In this document: one piece after another, positions 42,925 to 51,540 of the stretch
Layout of the letters: each line of letters begins with the position of its first letter
Position numbering within the stretch: position 1 is the stretch's first letter
Origin: an uncultured Blautia sp.
GTDB taxonomy: Bacteria; Bacillota; Clostridia; Lachnospirales; Lachnospiraceae
Assembly (NCBI GenBank): GCA_900541985.1
Contig: UQLX01000003.1
Span: 62,001-126,000 of the forward strand
Direction: 5' to 3'
Length of the DNA: 64,000 nt
Notes under the pieces: generated by a model
What the model was told of the DNA's origin: nothing
The model's database searches: none
Seen by the model: the letters and a program-made list of their open reading frames with translations, nothing else
Program-made: the position numbers and the translations under genes

Positions 42925-45564
42925 TTGAGCGAAAAGATTTTACTGATCGACGGACACAGTATTTTAAACCGCGCGTTTTACGGACTGCCGGACCTGACGA
43001 ATTCAGAAGGACAGCATACGGGAGCTGTGTACGGATTTCTGAATATTATGTTTCGCATACTGGAGGAGGAAAAACCGGATTATCTGACTGTGGTTTTTGA
43101 TCTTCATGAGCCAACCTTCCGGCACAAAATATTTGATGCTTACAAGGGAACCCGTAAAGGAATGCCGTCTGAACTGGTAGAACAGGTACCGCTTATGCGG
43201 GAAATGCTGACTGCCATGGGAGTAAAAACTGTTTCCATGGGGGGCTATGAGGCAGATGACCTTCTTGGCACACTTGCCAGAAGAAGTGAAGCACAGGGAA
43301 TGGATGTGACCATACTTTCCGGTGACAGGGACCTTCTTCAGCTTGCCACAGAAAAGGTTCTGATCCGTCTTCCAAAAACTTCAAGGGGAAAAACCACCAT
43401 TGAGGATTTTCATACAAAAGAGGTAATTGAAAAATATCAGGTGACTCCTCCTCAGATCATTGAACTGAAGGCTCTGATGGGAGATTCCTCTGACAATATC
43501 CCGGGGATTCCGGGAGTTGGGGAAAAGACAGCCACCAAACTGATCGTTCAGTACGGCTCTATCGAAAACGCACATGATCATCTGGAGGAGGTCAAACCCA
43601 ACAAGGCCCGGGAATCTCTGAGGGATCATTACGATATGGCAGTCCTCAGTAAAACCCTGGCGACCATTAATACAGAAAGTCCTCTGGAATATTCCTATGA
43701 GGAAGCAAGACTTGGAAATCTCTATACACCGGAGGCTTACGAACTTTGCCGCCGTCTGGAATTCAAAAATCTCCTGGGGCGTTTTGATACAGAGGCTGCT
43801 CCGGAAAGCACTATGGAGCAGAGCTTTTTTACCTGTGCCGATCTGGGCGGAGCAGAGAAGCTTTTTGCCAAAGCAGCAGAAAAAACAGAGATCGGTATCT
43901 CACTGATCGCAGACAGAGAGCAGATATACGGACTGGGAGTTGCTCTGGAAAAAGATGAGGTCTACTACCTCCCGGCAGAGGGCCTCATGACCGGCGAGTA
44001 CCTTTGCGGCAAGCTGTCAGAGCTTGGAAGCCACATTCGTATTTCTGCTATGGATATCAAGTCATTGTTGAAACACGTTCACCTCGGGAATACTTCACAG
44101 GTGTTTGATATGGGCATCGGAGCCTATCTTCTGAATCCTCTGAAATCCTCCTACACTTATGGGGACATTGCCAGAGAGTACCTGAATGGAATGAGTCTTC
44201 CTTCCAGAGAAGAGCTTCTGGGAAAAATGACCTTTGCAAAGGCCTGGGAAGCTTCTTCAGAAAAACCGGGAATCCTTGCCTGCTATGAGGCCTTTACTGC
44301 TTTGGCAGCCAGAGAACCGGTACAGGAGGCGCTTCATGAAAGCGGCATGTGGCAGGTTTATACAGAAATCGAGCTTCCGCTTGTATTTACGCTGGATTCC
44401 ATGGAAAAATGGGGAATCCGGGTAAAAGGTGAAGAATTAAAGGCCTATGGAGAAAAACTCAGTGTCAGGATCCGGGAGCTGGAAAAGCTGATCTATGAAA
44501 AAGCAGGAGAAGAGTTTAATATCAATTCTCCTAAGCAGCTGGGTGTGATCCTTTTTGAAAAAATGGGGATTCCCGGAGGCAGAAAAACAAAAACCGGTTA
44601 TTCCACAGCAGCGGACATTCTGGAGAAGCTTGCCCCGGAACAGCCGATCGTCAGCGACATACTGGAATACAGACAGCTTACAAAGCTGAAATCCACCTAT
44701 GCAGACGGATTGGGGGCTGTGATCGAGGAGGACGGAAGGATCCATTCCACCTTTAACCAGACCATTACCGCAACCGGACGCATCAGCAGTACGGAGCCAA
44801 ATCTCCAGAATATCCCTGTCCGCATGGAACTGGGACGGCTGATCCGTAAGGTTTTTGTACCGGAGGAGGGTTATGTATTTCTGGATGCGGATTATTCGCA
44901 GATTGAGCTGCGTGTTCTGGCACATATGTCCGGAGATGAAAAACTGATCCAGGCATACAGGGAGGCGCAGGATATCCACAGACTTACTGCTTCTCAGGTG
45001 TTCCACATTCCTTTTGATCAGGTTACAGACCTTCAGAGACGAAACGCCAAGGCAGTGAACTTCGGCATTGTATACGGAATCAGCTCTTTTGGGCTGAGCC
45101 AGGATTTGAGCATCACCCGCAAAGAAGCTGCCGACTATATCGAAAAATATTTTGAGTCTTATCCCCGGATTAAGGGATTCCTTGACGGAATGGTGGAGGA
45201 AGGCAGGGAAAAAGGCTATGTTTCCACCATGTTCGGAAGAAGACGTCCGGTACCGGAACTGAAATCCAGTAATTTCATGCAGAGATCCTTCGGAGAACGT
45301 GTGGCGATGAATTCCCCGATCCAGGGAACCGCCGCAGATATCATCAAGATCGCCATGAACCGTGTCCATGAAAGGCTGAACAGAGAAGGACTGCAGTCCC
45401 GTCTTGTGCTTCAGGTTCATGACGAACTTCTTATTGAAACCAAAAAAGAGGAGATCCCGGAGGTTTCCAGGATTCTTCAGGAAGAAATGAAGGGAGCGGC
45501 ACAGCTTGCCGTGGAGCTTGAGGTGGATATGCATCAGGGAGAAAGCTGGTACGAGGCGAAATGA
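42925..45564 (+). CDS. polA: DNA polymerase I, lacking the proofreading site
   Basis: 879 residues from TTG 42925, with AGGAGG 8 nt upstream. Residues 1-290 are the 5'-3' exonuclease (LLIDGHSILNRAFYG, GYEADDLLGTLA, GDSSDNIPGIPGVGEKTA). The middle domain (about 305-480) has the 3'-5' exonuclease fold, but the catalytic DxE is replaced (EIGISLIAD), so proofreading is probably lost, as in Bacillus stearothermophilus. The polymerase has motif A DYSQIELRVLAH, motif B RRNAKAVNFGIVYG and motif C VHDELL. It overlaps or abuts coaE. Confidence 0.95.
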   Translation: MSEKILLIDGHSILNRAFYGLPDLTNSEGQHTGAVYGFLNIMFRILEEEKPDYLTVVFDLHEPTFRHKIFDAYKGTRKGMPSELVEQVPLMREMLTAMGVKTVSMGGYEADDLLGTLARRSEAQGMDVTILSGDRDLLQLATEKVLIRLPKTSRGKTTIEDFHTKEVIEKYQVTPPQIIELKALMGDSSDNIPGIPGVGEKTATKLIVQYGSIENAHDHLEEVKPNKARESLRDHYDMAVLSKTLATINTESPLEYSYEEARLGNLYTPEAYELCRRLEFKNLLGRFDTEAAPESTMEQSFFTCADLGGAEKLFAKAAEKTEIGISLIADREQIYGLGVALEKDEVYYLPAEGLMTGEYLCGKLSELGSHIRISAMDIKSLLKHVHLGNTSQVFDMGIGAYLLNPLKSSYTYGDIAREYLNGMSLPSREELLGKMTFAKAWEASSEKPGILACYEAFTALAAREPVQEALHESGMWQVYTEIELPLVFTLDSMEKWGIRVKGEELKAYGEKLSVRIRELEKLIYEKAGEEFNINSPKQLGVILFEKMGIPGGRKTKTGYSTAADILEKLAPEQPIVSDILEYRQLTKLKSTYADGLGAVIEEDGRIHSTFNQTITATGRISSTEPNLQNIPVRMELGRLIRKVFVPEEGYVFLDADYSQIELRVLAHMSGDEKLIQAYREAQDIHRLTASQVFHIPFDQVTDLQRRNAKAVNFGIVYGISSFGLSQDLSITRKEAADYIEKYFESYPRIKGFLDGMVEEGREKGYVSTMFGRRRPVPELKSSNFMQRSFGERVAMNSPIQGTAADIIKIAMNRVHERLNREGLQSRLVLQVHDELLIETKKEEIPEVSRILQEEMKGAAQLAVELEVDMHQGESWYEAK

Positions 45565-45581
45565 CAGGAGAACAGAAAAAG

Positions 45582-46172
45582 ATGAAGATAATTGGACTGA
45601 CCGGTGGAGTGGGCGCAGGCAAAAGTACGGTTCTGGATTATCTGGAAGAGCATTTGTCCGCCTGTGTCGTACAGGCAGACCGGGTTGGGCATCAGGTCAT
45701 GGAACCGGGACAGAGGTGCTATGATCAGGTTGTGGAACTGTTTGGAAAAAAAGTGATAAAAAACGACAAAACCATTGACCGGAAGAGGGTTTCTGATGTA
45801 GTATTCTGTAATGAGGAAATGCGTCAGAAATTAAATGGGATCATCCATCCGGCGGTTAAGTCCCGGATACTGGAAAAAATACAGGAAGAAAGGGAAAAAG
45901 GCTGTAAGCTGTTTGTTGTGGAGGCGGCTCTTCTTCTTGAGGATCATTATGACGTATTCTGTGACAAAATCTGGTATGTGCATACAGACAGTGAGATCCG
46001 GATCTGCCGCCTTATGGCAGACAGGGGTTACAGCCGTGAAAAAGCAGAGAATATCATTGCCCGTCAGGCATCAGACGATTTCTTCTTTTCTCATGCAGAC
46101 TATGTGATAAAAAACAACGGATGTCCGCAGGACACATACAGACAGATCGAAGAAGGGATAAAGAAATTATGA
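45582..46172 (+). CDS. coaE: Dephospho-CoA kinase
   Basis: 196 residues from ATG 45582 (MKIIGLTGGVGAGKSTV), the family's usual start, with AGGAG 11 nt upstream. ATG 45561 is in frame and overlaps the polA stop (ATGA), so it is an alternative adding 7 residues. The P-loop GGVGAGKS at residues 8-15, a lid region and the QADRVGHQVMEPG segment are typical. It phosphorylates dephospho-CoA in the last step of CoA synthesis. Its stop overlaps the next ATG. Confidence 0.93.
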   Translation: MKIIGLTGGVGAGKSTVLDYLEEHLSACVVQADRVGHQVMEPGQRCYDQVVELFGKKVIKNDKTIDRKRVSDVVFCNEEMRQKLNGIIHPAVKSRILEKIQEEREKGCKLFVVEAALLLEDHYDVFCDKIWYVHTDSEIRICRLMADRGYSREKAENIIARQASDDFFFSHADYVIKNNGCPQDTYRQIEEGIKKL

Positions 46173-46966
46173 GACTTTGCAGCATAGCCAGCGGAAGCAG
46201 CGGCAACTGCATTTATGTAGGTTCGGAATGTGCGCATGTGCTGGTGGATATCGGCATCAGCGGAAAAAAGATGGAAACAGGACTGAACAGTCTGGAGCTT
46301 ACAGGGAAAGACATTGACGGAATTCTGATCACTCACGAACATTCCGATCATATCAAAGGACTGGGAGTGATCGCGCGGAGATACGGGATTCCGATTTATG
46401 CCACAGGCGGGACAGTGGATGCCATGGTTCGTTCCGGATCTCTGGGAAAGATCCCGGAAGGTATTTTTCATGAAATCCGGGAAGACGAACCGTTTCTTAT
46501 CAAGGATCTGAAGGTAAAGCCCTTTACCATTTCTCATGATGCGGCACAGCCGGTGGGATATCGTCTGGAATGTGGCACACATTCTGCAGGCATCGCAACA
46601 GACCTTGGGAAGTATAATGACTACATTATCGAAAATCTGCAGGATCTGGACGCTCTGCTTCTGGAGGCAAATCATGATATCCGGATGCTTCAGGTGGGCA
46701 AATATCCATATTATCTGAAACAGAGGATCCTGGGAGACCGGGGACATCTTTCCAATGAAAACGCAGGAAGACTTTTGTGCAGGCTTCTTCATGACAACAT
46801 GAAAGCAATCTTCCTGGGCCACTTAAGCCGGGAAAACAACTACGAGGAACTGGCTTATGAGACGGTATGTTCAGAGGTAACACTGGGAGACAACCCTTAT
46901 AAATCAAAGGATTTTAAAATTCAGGTGGCGAAACGGGACTTTGCTTCCGAGGCAGTTACCGTATAG
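46169..46966 (+). CDS. MBL-fold metallohydrolase (YycJ/WalJ family)
   Basis: 265 residues from ATG 46169, overlapping the coaE stop (ATGA). The metallo-beta-lactamase motif THEHSDHIKGL and later Asp and His metal ligands (ISHDAAQPV, LGHLSREN) are present, and the N-terminus LCSIASGSSGNCIYVG is diagnostic of the YycJ/WalJ group of DNA exonucleases linked to cell-wall signalling and mismatch repair in other Firmicutes. The normal walRK neighbours are not here. Confidence 0.9.
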   Translation: MRLCSIASGSSGNCIYVGSECAHVLVDIGISGKKMETGLNSLELTGKDIDGILITHEHSDHIKGLGVIARRYGIPIYATGGTVDAMVRSGSLGKIPEGIFHEIREDEPFLIKDLKVKPFTISHDAAQPVGYRLECGTHSAGIATDLGKYNDYIIENLQDLDALLLEANHDIRMLQVGKYPYYLKQRILGDRGHLSNENAGRLLCRLLHDNMKAIFLGHLSRENNYEELAYETVCSEVTLGDNPYKSKDFKIQVAKRDFASEAVTV

Positions 46967-46986
46967 AAAGACGAGGATCAAATACC

Positions 46987-47259
46987 ATGAAAAAAACAAT
47001 CATCACAGTAGTAGGAAATGACACAGTAGGAATTATTGCAAAGGTATGTACCTATCTGGCTGACAACAATGTGAACATTCTTGATATTACCCAGACCATC
47101 GTACAGGGCTATTTTAACATGATGATGGTAACAGATACCAGCGCATCTGCAAAAGACAGTGCATCTCTTGCCAGAGAATTGAACGAGCTTGGTGACAGCA
47201 TCGGAGTGGTGATCCACTGCCAGCATGAGGATATCTTCAACAAGATGCACAGAATCTAG
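46987..47259 (+). CDS. ACT domain protein (UPF0237)
   Basis: 90 residues forming one ACT domain (TIITVVGNDTVGIIAKVCTYLADNNVNILDITQTIVQGYFNMMM). It is always found with the UPF0210 protein that follows here after 52 nt. ACT domains bind amino acids or related ligands, so it may be a regulatory subunit for its neighbour. GACGAGGATC precedes the ATG. Confidence 0.92.
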   Translation: MKKTIITVVGNDTVGIIAKVCTYLADNNVNILDITQTIVQGYFNMMMVTDTSASAKDSASLARELNELGDSIGVVIHCQHEDIFNKMHRI

Positions 47260-47311
47260 TGAGAGAAGAGGTATTTGCATACTATTTACATTTCTAAGGA
47301 GACAGCGGCAT

Positions 47312-48676
47312 ATGATTAACATGTTTGAAGTAAATGAGACCAATAAGATGATCGAGCAGGAAAACCTTGACGTTCGTACCATCACTATGGGGATCAGCCT
47401 TCTGGACTGTATTGACAGTGATCTGGAAAAGGTAAACGAAAATATTTACAATAAAATCACAAAATACGCAGAAAACCTGGTAGAAACCGGTGACAAGATC
47501 GCAATGGAGTATGGAATTCCCATTGTGAACAAACGTATTTCTGTTACCCCTATCGCACTGATAGGTGGTGCTGCCTGCCGTTCCACAGAGGATTTTGTTT
47601 CCATAGCAAAAACCCTGGACAGAGCGGCCAAAACAGTAGGCGTAAACTTTATCGGAGGCTATTCTGCTCTGGTAAGCAAGGGAATGACTCCGGCAGAAGA
47701 ACTCCTGATCCGTTCCATTCCTCAGGCTCTTGCCGTTACTGAGCGGGTGTGCAGCTCTGTAAATGTAGGTTCTACCAGAACCGGTATCAACATGGATGCA
47801 GTCAGACTTATGGGAGAGATCGTCCTGGAGACTGCAAAAGCAAGCCGGGATCAGGACTCTCTTGGCTGTGCCAAACTGGTGGTATTCTGCAATGCACCGG
47901 ATGACAACCCGTTTATGGCGGGCGCTTTCCACGGTGTGACAGAAGCGGACTGTATCATCAATGTAGGCGTCAGCGGACCGGGAGTTGTAAAGACTGCCCT
48001 TCAGAAGGTACGCGGTAAGGATTTTGAAACTCTTTGCGAGATGATCAAGAGAACAGCCTTTAAGGTTACCCGCGTAGGTCAGCTGGTTGCCCGGGAAGCC
48101 TCCCGACGCCTTGGTGTTCCTTTTGGTATCGTAGACCTTTCCCTTGCTCCGACTCCTGCCATTGGAGACAGTGTGGCAGAGATCCTTGAGGAGATCGGAC
48201 TTGAAAGAGTAGGAGCTCCGGGAACAACAGCAGCTCTTGCACTTCTGAATGATCAGGTGAAAAAAGGCGGTGTTATGGCATCTGCAGCAGTAGGTGGCTT
48301 AAGCGGCGCTTTCATCCCGGTCAGTGAGGATCAGGGAATGATCGATGCAGTAAATCTTGGCGCTCTTTCTCTGGAAAAACTGGAAGCCATGACCTGCGTC
48401 TGCTCCGTGGGACTGGATATGATCGCTATTCCGGGAGATACGAAGGCATCTACCATTTCCGGTCTGATTGCAGATGAGGCAGCAATCGGTATGATCAACC
48501 AGAAAACAACGGCTGTCCGCGTGATTCCTGTGATCGGCAAGGGCGTTGGTGAGACTGTAGAATTCGGCGGACTCCTGGGCTATGCGCCGATCATGCCGGT
48601 AAATTCCTTCTCCTGTGAAGCATTTGTTGACCGCGGAGGAAGAATCCCTGCTCCGATCCACAGCTTTAAAAACTGA
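47312..48676 (+). CDS. UPF0210/PFL-like family protein
   Basis: 454 residues from ATG 47312, which has AAGGAGA 9 nt upstream; the frame is open from 47225 but overlaps the ACT gene. UPF0210 proteins have a fold like the glycyl-radical enzymes but no glycyl-radical motif here. Typical parts: RTITMGISLLDCID, GVNFIGGYSALVSKGMT, CSSVNVGSTRTGINMDAV, the PFL-type APTPAIGDSVAEILEEIGLE. Function unknown; the constant pairing with the ACT protein suggests ligand-controlled activity. A terminator follows. Confidence 0.9.
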   Translation: MINMFEVNETNKMIEQENLDVRTITMGISLLDCIDSDLEKVNENIYNKITKYAENLVETGDKIAMEYGIPIVNKRISVTPIALIGGAACRSTEDFVSIAKTLDRAAKTVGVNFIGGYSALVSKGMTPAEELLIRSIPQALAVTERVCSSVNVGSTRTGINMDAVRLMGEIVLETAKASRDQDSLGCAKLVVFCNAPDDNPFMAGAFHGVTEADCIINVGVSGPGVVKTALQKVRGKDFETLCEMIKRTAFKVTRVGQLVAREASRRLGVPFGIVDLSLAPTPAIGDSVAEILEEIGLERVGAPGTTAALALLNDQVKKGGVMASAAVGGLSGAFIPVSEDQGMIDAVNLGALSLEKLEAMTCVCSVGLDMIAIPGDTKASTISGLIADEAAIGMINQKTTAVRVIPVIGKGVGETVEFGGLLGYAPIMPVNSFSCEAFVDRGGRIPAPIHSFKN

Positions 48677-48690
48677 TAAACAATTGACAA

Positions 48691-48726
48691 AAACCTCTGG
48701 ACAGACTGGATGTTCAGAGGTTTTTT
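48691..48726 (+). terminator. Intrinsic terminator, left edge of the accessory island
   Basis: AAACCTCTG (48691-48699) pairs with CAGAGGTTT (from 48715), ending in T6. Confidence 0.9.
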
Positions 48727-48779
48727 CTATAGATACAGCAAAAAAAGAATTTTATCTGTTTCCCGGGAAATGATTATGA

Positions 48780-49286
48780 TTATCCTATAAATTTCGGGAA
48801 AAAGAACTGACAAGGAAAGAATATGAAAAGTTTCTGGAAACAGCAAAAAGAGAGGGAAGACAGCGTCTGCATTTTCTGATGGAATGCATCGGTAATACCG
48901 GGATTCGCGTTTCTGAGGTGAAATACATTACGGTAGAGGCGGCAAGGGCAGGGAGGACGGATATTTCTCTGAAGGGAAAGGTAAGAACCATCCTGATCCA
49001 GAAAAAACTGTGCCGGAGGCTTCTGGAGTATGCAAAAAAGAGAAAAATACGGACAGGCTGTATTTTCCTGACCAGGACGGGAAAAGAGCTGTCCAGAAAA
49101 CAGATCTGGAAGGAAATGAAGTCCCTGTGCAGAACTTCTGGTGTGATGCCGGAAAAAGTATTTCACCATAACCTGCGGCATCTGTTTGCAGTAACGTTTT
49201 ACAGAGTTGTACGGGATATAGTGAAGCTGGCAGATGTACTCGGACACTCCAGTATGCTCTCTATATATTTCCCGAGCTTATTGTGA
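48780..49286 (+). pseudogene. Tyrosine recombinase (XerC/D-like integrase), truncated both ends
   Basis: The frame opens after a stop at 48777 with no start codon and reads KFREKELTRKEYEKFLETAKR, the usual linker into the catalytic domain. The first catalytic Arg is in NTGIRVSEV, the H-x-x-R-H motif is in HHNLRHLFAV, and GHSS precedes where the Tyr should be. From about base 49250 the sequence changes to MLSIYFPSLL and stops, so the nucleophile Tyr and the whole N-terminal DNA-binding domain are missing. It is a dead remnant cut on its right by other mobile DNA. Confidence 0.85.
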
Positions 49287-49420
49287 CGATGTCTCTCCCA
49301 TCGCAGCATACTCTCGCAACTCAGCACTTCGTTTTCTGCGCCGGCTGCTACCGGAAGCTCCCGCTCCTGCTGTCTGACCAGTTCCAACATATCCCCGCCG
49401 TTCCAATAATACGCCCTTAA
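49287..49420. other. Mosaic mobile-element debris
   Basis: No intact gene. On the minus strand a frame reading MLELVRQQERELPVAAGAENEV runs through here in a phase different from the transposase remnant and joins it at about 49420. It looks like a fragment of another mobile-element protein; I cannot name it. Confidence 0.4.
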
Positions 49421-49582
49421 ATATCTGCAACGTTATTAATGTTGTTTTCTGAGATAATCTGTCGAATTTGTTCCTTTGCAACTGCCATAAAAAATACTCC
49501 TTTTCGATAAAAATTGTCATATCTGAATTCTTACCAAAAAGGAGTTATTTTTTACCAAAAACACAAACTATTTTACACTACC
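49421..49582 (-). mobile_element. IS256-type element, left-end remnant (copy A)
   Basis: On the minus strand the end sequence (plus 49563-49582) matches the end of copy B at 51632-51651 for at least 18 of 20 bases, followed by a leader with AAAAGGAG and an ATG (plus 49488) starting MAVAKEQIRQIISENNINNV, the N-terminus of an IS256/mutator-family transposase. The coding part ends after about 23 residues (to 49421). The rest of the element is gone. Confidence 0.75.
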
Positions 49583-49615
49583 GTGGCTTTTATGACTTAG
49601 CCGCTGCCTCCTGCT

Positions 49616-50134
49616 CTATTTTGAGTATGCATTGCTTTTTTCTTCCAGTAATTTAAAATTGCAGCATCTGGAAGCGAGGGAAGAACCGGGGATACGAAGG
49701 CATTTCGCATACAATTTTTTCGCTTTGCGCTGTATGGTAGACTGCATACTGTCTATAATGGCTTTTTCTTTCTGGAGCAGGTAAATATAATCGTTTTTCT
49801 CTTTTTCATTACGGAAAGATCGAAACTGCCCGACCTGGTTATACTTTAACTGTGTAATGCAGGAACCAGGGACAGGGATCATATTGTTCAGATTCAGCAC
49901 TGCATATAAATAGCCGGTGTCTGCATCCTGGAGTTTATGAAAGTCGAGACTATTGGACATATGCTGATGTTTTTGTTTGACCGATGAAATCGGAACATAA
50001 TAGTGGTAACTATTAACAGTCAACAGGACACCAACGTGCAATTTCAGTTTCTCTCCATATTCGACATACCCCACGCGGGAATCGAATTGGATCGAATATC
50101 TAATATAATCCTTATCTACAACGTACCAATCCAT
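49616..50134 (-). CDS. Type III toxin-antitoxin endoribonuclease toxin, ToxN/AbiQ family
   Basis: 172 residues from the ATG at 50132-50134 (MDWYVVDKDYIRYSIQFD), with GGAGG 4 nt upstream. The length fits ToxN (171) and AbiQ (183). The N-terminus pattern of aromatic residues, the strand VGVLLTVNSYHYYVPISS and the conserved S50-S51-V-K53-Q-K-H correspond to the ToxN catalytic T/S-S-x-K motif; the C-terminal CCNFKLLEEK is also typical. ToxN-type toxins cut cellular and phage RNA and are held inactive by binding their own repeated RNA. The upstream tandem repeats plus terminator complete the module. Abortive phage defence is the known role of several members; here it is inferred. Confidence 0.85.
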   Translation of the reverse strand: MDWYVVDKDYIRYSIQFDSRVGYVEYGEKLKLHVGVLLTVNSYHYYVPISSVKQKHQHMSNSLDFHKLQDADTGYLYAVLNLNNMIPVPGSCITQLKYNQVGQFRSFRNEKEKNDYIYLLQKEKAIIDSMQSTIQRKAKKLYAKCLRIPGSSLASRCCNFKLLEEKSNAYSK

Positions 50135-50150
50135 AAAGCCTCCGTAAAGT

Positions 50151-50309
50151 AAAAAAGGTGGGTGGCTTGCCACCCACTGCTGTTAATCGATTGTTTTGGT
50201 TGGACAATCTAACCGCTTTTAAACGACCGTTTTAATTGGACGGCCTAACCGCTTTTAAACGATTGTTTTAACTGGACAATCTAACCGCTGCACAGATATC
50301 TCTATCCGT
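50151..50309 (-). ncRNA. ToxI-type antitoxin RNA with leaky terminator
   Basis: Predicted transcript from about 50309 (7 nt after the -10 box) through three 36-nt repeats to an intrinsic terminator. The terminator stem (plus 50158-50165 with 50170-50177, loop CTTG) is followed on the minus strand by T6. As in known ToxIN/AbiQ loci, it lies between the repeats and the toxin ATG, so most transcripts make only antitoxin and a few read through to make toxin. Confidence 0.82.
50180..50287 (-). repeat. Three tandem 36-nt antitoxin repeats
   Basis: Repeats at 50252-50287, 50216-50251 and 50180-50215, each beginning CGGTTAG on the minus strand. In repeats 1 and 3 GATTGT can pair with ACAATC; in repeat 2 both sides change to GGCCGT and ACGGTC, a compensatory change that preserves the stem. 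There are no spacers, so this is not CRISPR. The third copy is more divergent near its 3' end. Confidence 0.88.
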
Positions 50310-50315
50310 ATCTTT

Positions 50316-50344
50316 AGTATATGCGATTTCACAGAAAAAATCAA
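50316..50344 (-). promoter_or_regulatory. Promoter of the type III toxin-antitoxin module
   Basis: On the minus strand: TTGATT (plus 50339-50344), 17-nt spacer, TATACT (plus 50316-50321), about 29 nt before the first repeat. Confidence 0.8.
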
Positions 50345-50691
50345 TATTGTTCAAAAAATTTTTTCTGTGAGCTGACAGATGAGTTACTGTTCAGAGGTAT
50401 GCATAAGTCATTGTAAAAAATAACGAAATTTATTTTTTTATTTTGTGGATATTCATTTTGGGCAGGAAAAACTGTGTTTATAGTTTTTCCTGCCGTTCTT
50501 TTGGGATAAAGTTATACACCAGATTCTGGATTTCAGAGCCCGTTTTCGAAGTTTCATGGCTGATATCAATGCTTTTTCAATCGCAAAACGAATACTTATC
50601 CACAGTCAAATTGACGAAAGAACGATTTTGGAAAATTTGCTTTTTTTCTATGTTTTTGTTATACTCTTTCATAAGAAAGAGAGGTTTTCTT
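50345..50691. other. AT-rich gap right of the toxin-antitoxin module
   Basis: This stretch has no recognisable gene. AAAAAATT and its complement near 50350-50365 lie next to CACAG/CTGTG half-sites (50330-50335 and 50367-50372) that form an imperfect palindrome upstream of the antitoxin promoter, which could be a regulator site. A weak promoter-like TTTTTGTTATACTCTT is seen near 50650-50670 before the 54-residue gene. Confidence 0.4.
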
Positions 50692-50856
50692 ATGGACATC
50701 GATTTAAAAGAAGAATTGAAAAAACGTGATGAACTTCTCGCTGGTTACCTCAAACAGATTGAGATACAAGAGGAATTTATCCAAAAACAAAAGGAAATGA
50801 TTGAATATCTGGAAGCTCATATTTCAAAAATCACAGACATTATCAGTGGCGTTTAA
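50692..50856 (+). CDS. Small coiled-coil protein
   Basis: 54 residues from ATG 50692 with GAGAGG upstream: MDIDLKEELKKRDELLAGYL and so on, almost entirely charged heptad-like helix (ELKKRDELLAGYLKQIEIQEEFIQKQKEMIEYLEA is spread over residues 8-42). No family recognised. The next gene starts 25 nt on, and together they look like small accessory proteins of a mobile element; a real gene is supported by the ribosome site and helical pattern only. Confidence 0.5.
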   Translation: MDIDLKEELKKRDELLAGYLKQIEIQEEFIQKQKEMIEYLEAHISKITDIISGV

Positions 50857-50881
50857 TGGTAACTGTGCCGGAGGAAAACGT

Positions 50882-51184
50882 ATGCCTGATACTTATGATT
50901 ACATCACACTCATGTGCCGGCTAAAAGCCGCACAGGCAAGGAATAAAGAACTGGAATCCGGTGAGAGATATGTCAAGCTGAAAGAACTCCACCAGAAGGA
51001 TTGCAGAGACTATGAACATAAAATTCTGGAACTGCAGACAGAAATAGCGGAAGCGCATGGAAAGCAATTCCACTGCTTTTTTAATAAAAATAAAACTGCG
51101 CCACAGCCTTGGCAGGCCATCGCGCAGCGATTTTGTTCAATTAGAAGTTTAAGAATCATTTGTTTAGTAAGAGGTGAAAAATGA
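50882..51184 (+). CDS. Coiled-coil hypothetical protein, probably C-terminally altered
   Basis: 100 residues. The first 60 (YDYITLMCRLKAAQARNKEL onward, with GERYVKLKELHQKDCRDYEHKI) look like a regular long helix of a larger coiled-coil protein known from clostridial mobile regions; the last 40 residues have a different composition and probably reflect a truncation or fusion. GGAGG lies 8 nt upstream. The stop overlaps the next ATG (ATGA). Confidence 0.45.
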   Translation: MPDTYDYITLMCRLKAAQARNKELESGERYVKLKELHQKDCRDYEHKILELQTEIAEAHGKQFHCFFNKNKTAPQPWQAIAQRFCSIRSLRIICLVRGEK

Positions 51185-51540
51185 GAAAATGTCTTTTGGT
51201 ATGGCAAGTTCCTATAATAGAGGGCGAATATTATAATCCAATCATGTATGCTATATATATACGAAAAGCAAAAAAATTTGCGAGTGTGTTAAATGAATAT
51301 TTTGAAGAAAAAAACATGGATTGGAAGTGTGTTTTGGATAAGTCAGCATGTACTTACGATGAAATTTTCTCTTCACAAAATCAAGTGATTATTTTTGTGC
51401 CAGAAGCTAAAACAAAACAATGGTTGTATAAAAAAGAATTGCAAACTGCGTGTGCAAAAAAATATTATTTAGATTTTACAGAATATAATAGCAGACAAAT
51501 AGATAAGATTGCTCAATTTTTTAATGAATTAAAAGAATGA
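51181..51540 (+). CDS. AT-rich hypothetical protein
   Basis: 119 residues from ATG 51181, overlapping the previous stop, with GAGGTG 4 nt upstream. The sequence (MRKCLLVWQVPIIEGEYYNP, later QVIIFVPEAKTKQWLYKK) shows no family I recognise, no signal peptide and no membrane segment. The base composition is clearly more A+T-rich than flanking core genes, consistent with recent transfer. It may be cargo of the island, possibly linked to the toxin-antitoxin module. Confidence 0.6.
   Translation: MRKCLLVWQVPIIEGEYYNPIMYAIYIRKAKKFASVLNEYFEEKNMDWKCVLDKSACTYDEIFSSQNQVIIFVPEAKTKQWLYKKELQTACAKKYYLDFTEYNSRQIDKIAQFFNELKE

Noticed and set aside
48879..49286. Functional integrase
   Set aside because: The catalytic Tyr and the N-terminal domain are missing, so it is called a pseudogene.
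50180..50287. Tandem 36-nt repeats as a CRISPR array
   Set aside because: The repeats are directly adjacent with no unique spacers, they show paired base changes, and they are followed by a terminator and a ToxN-like gene rather than cas genes.
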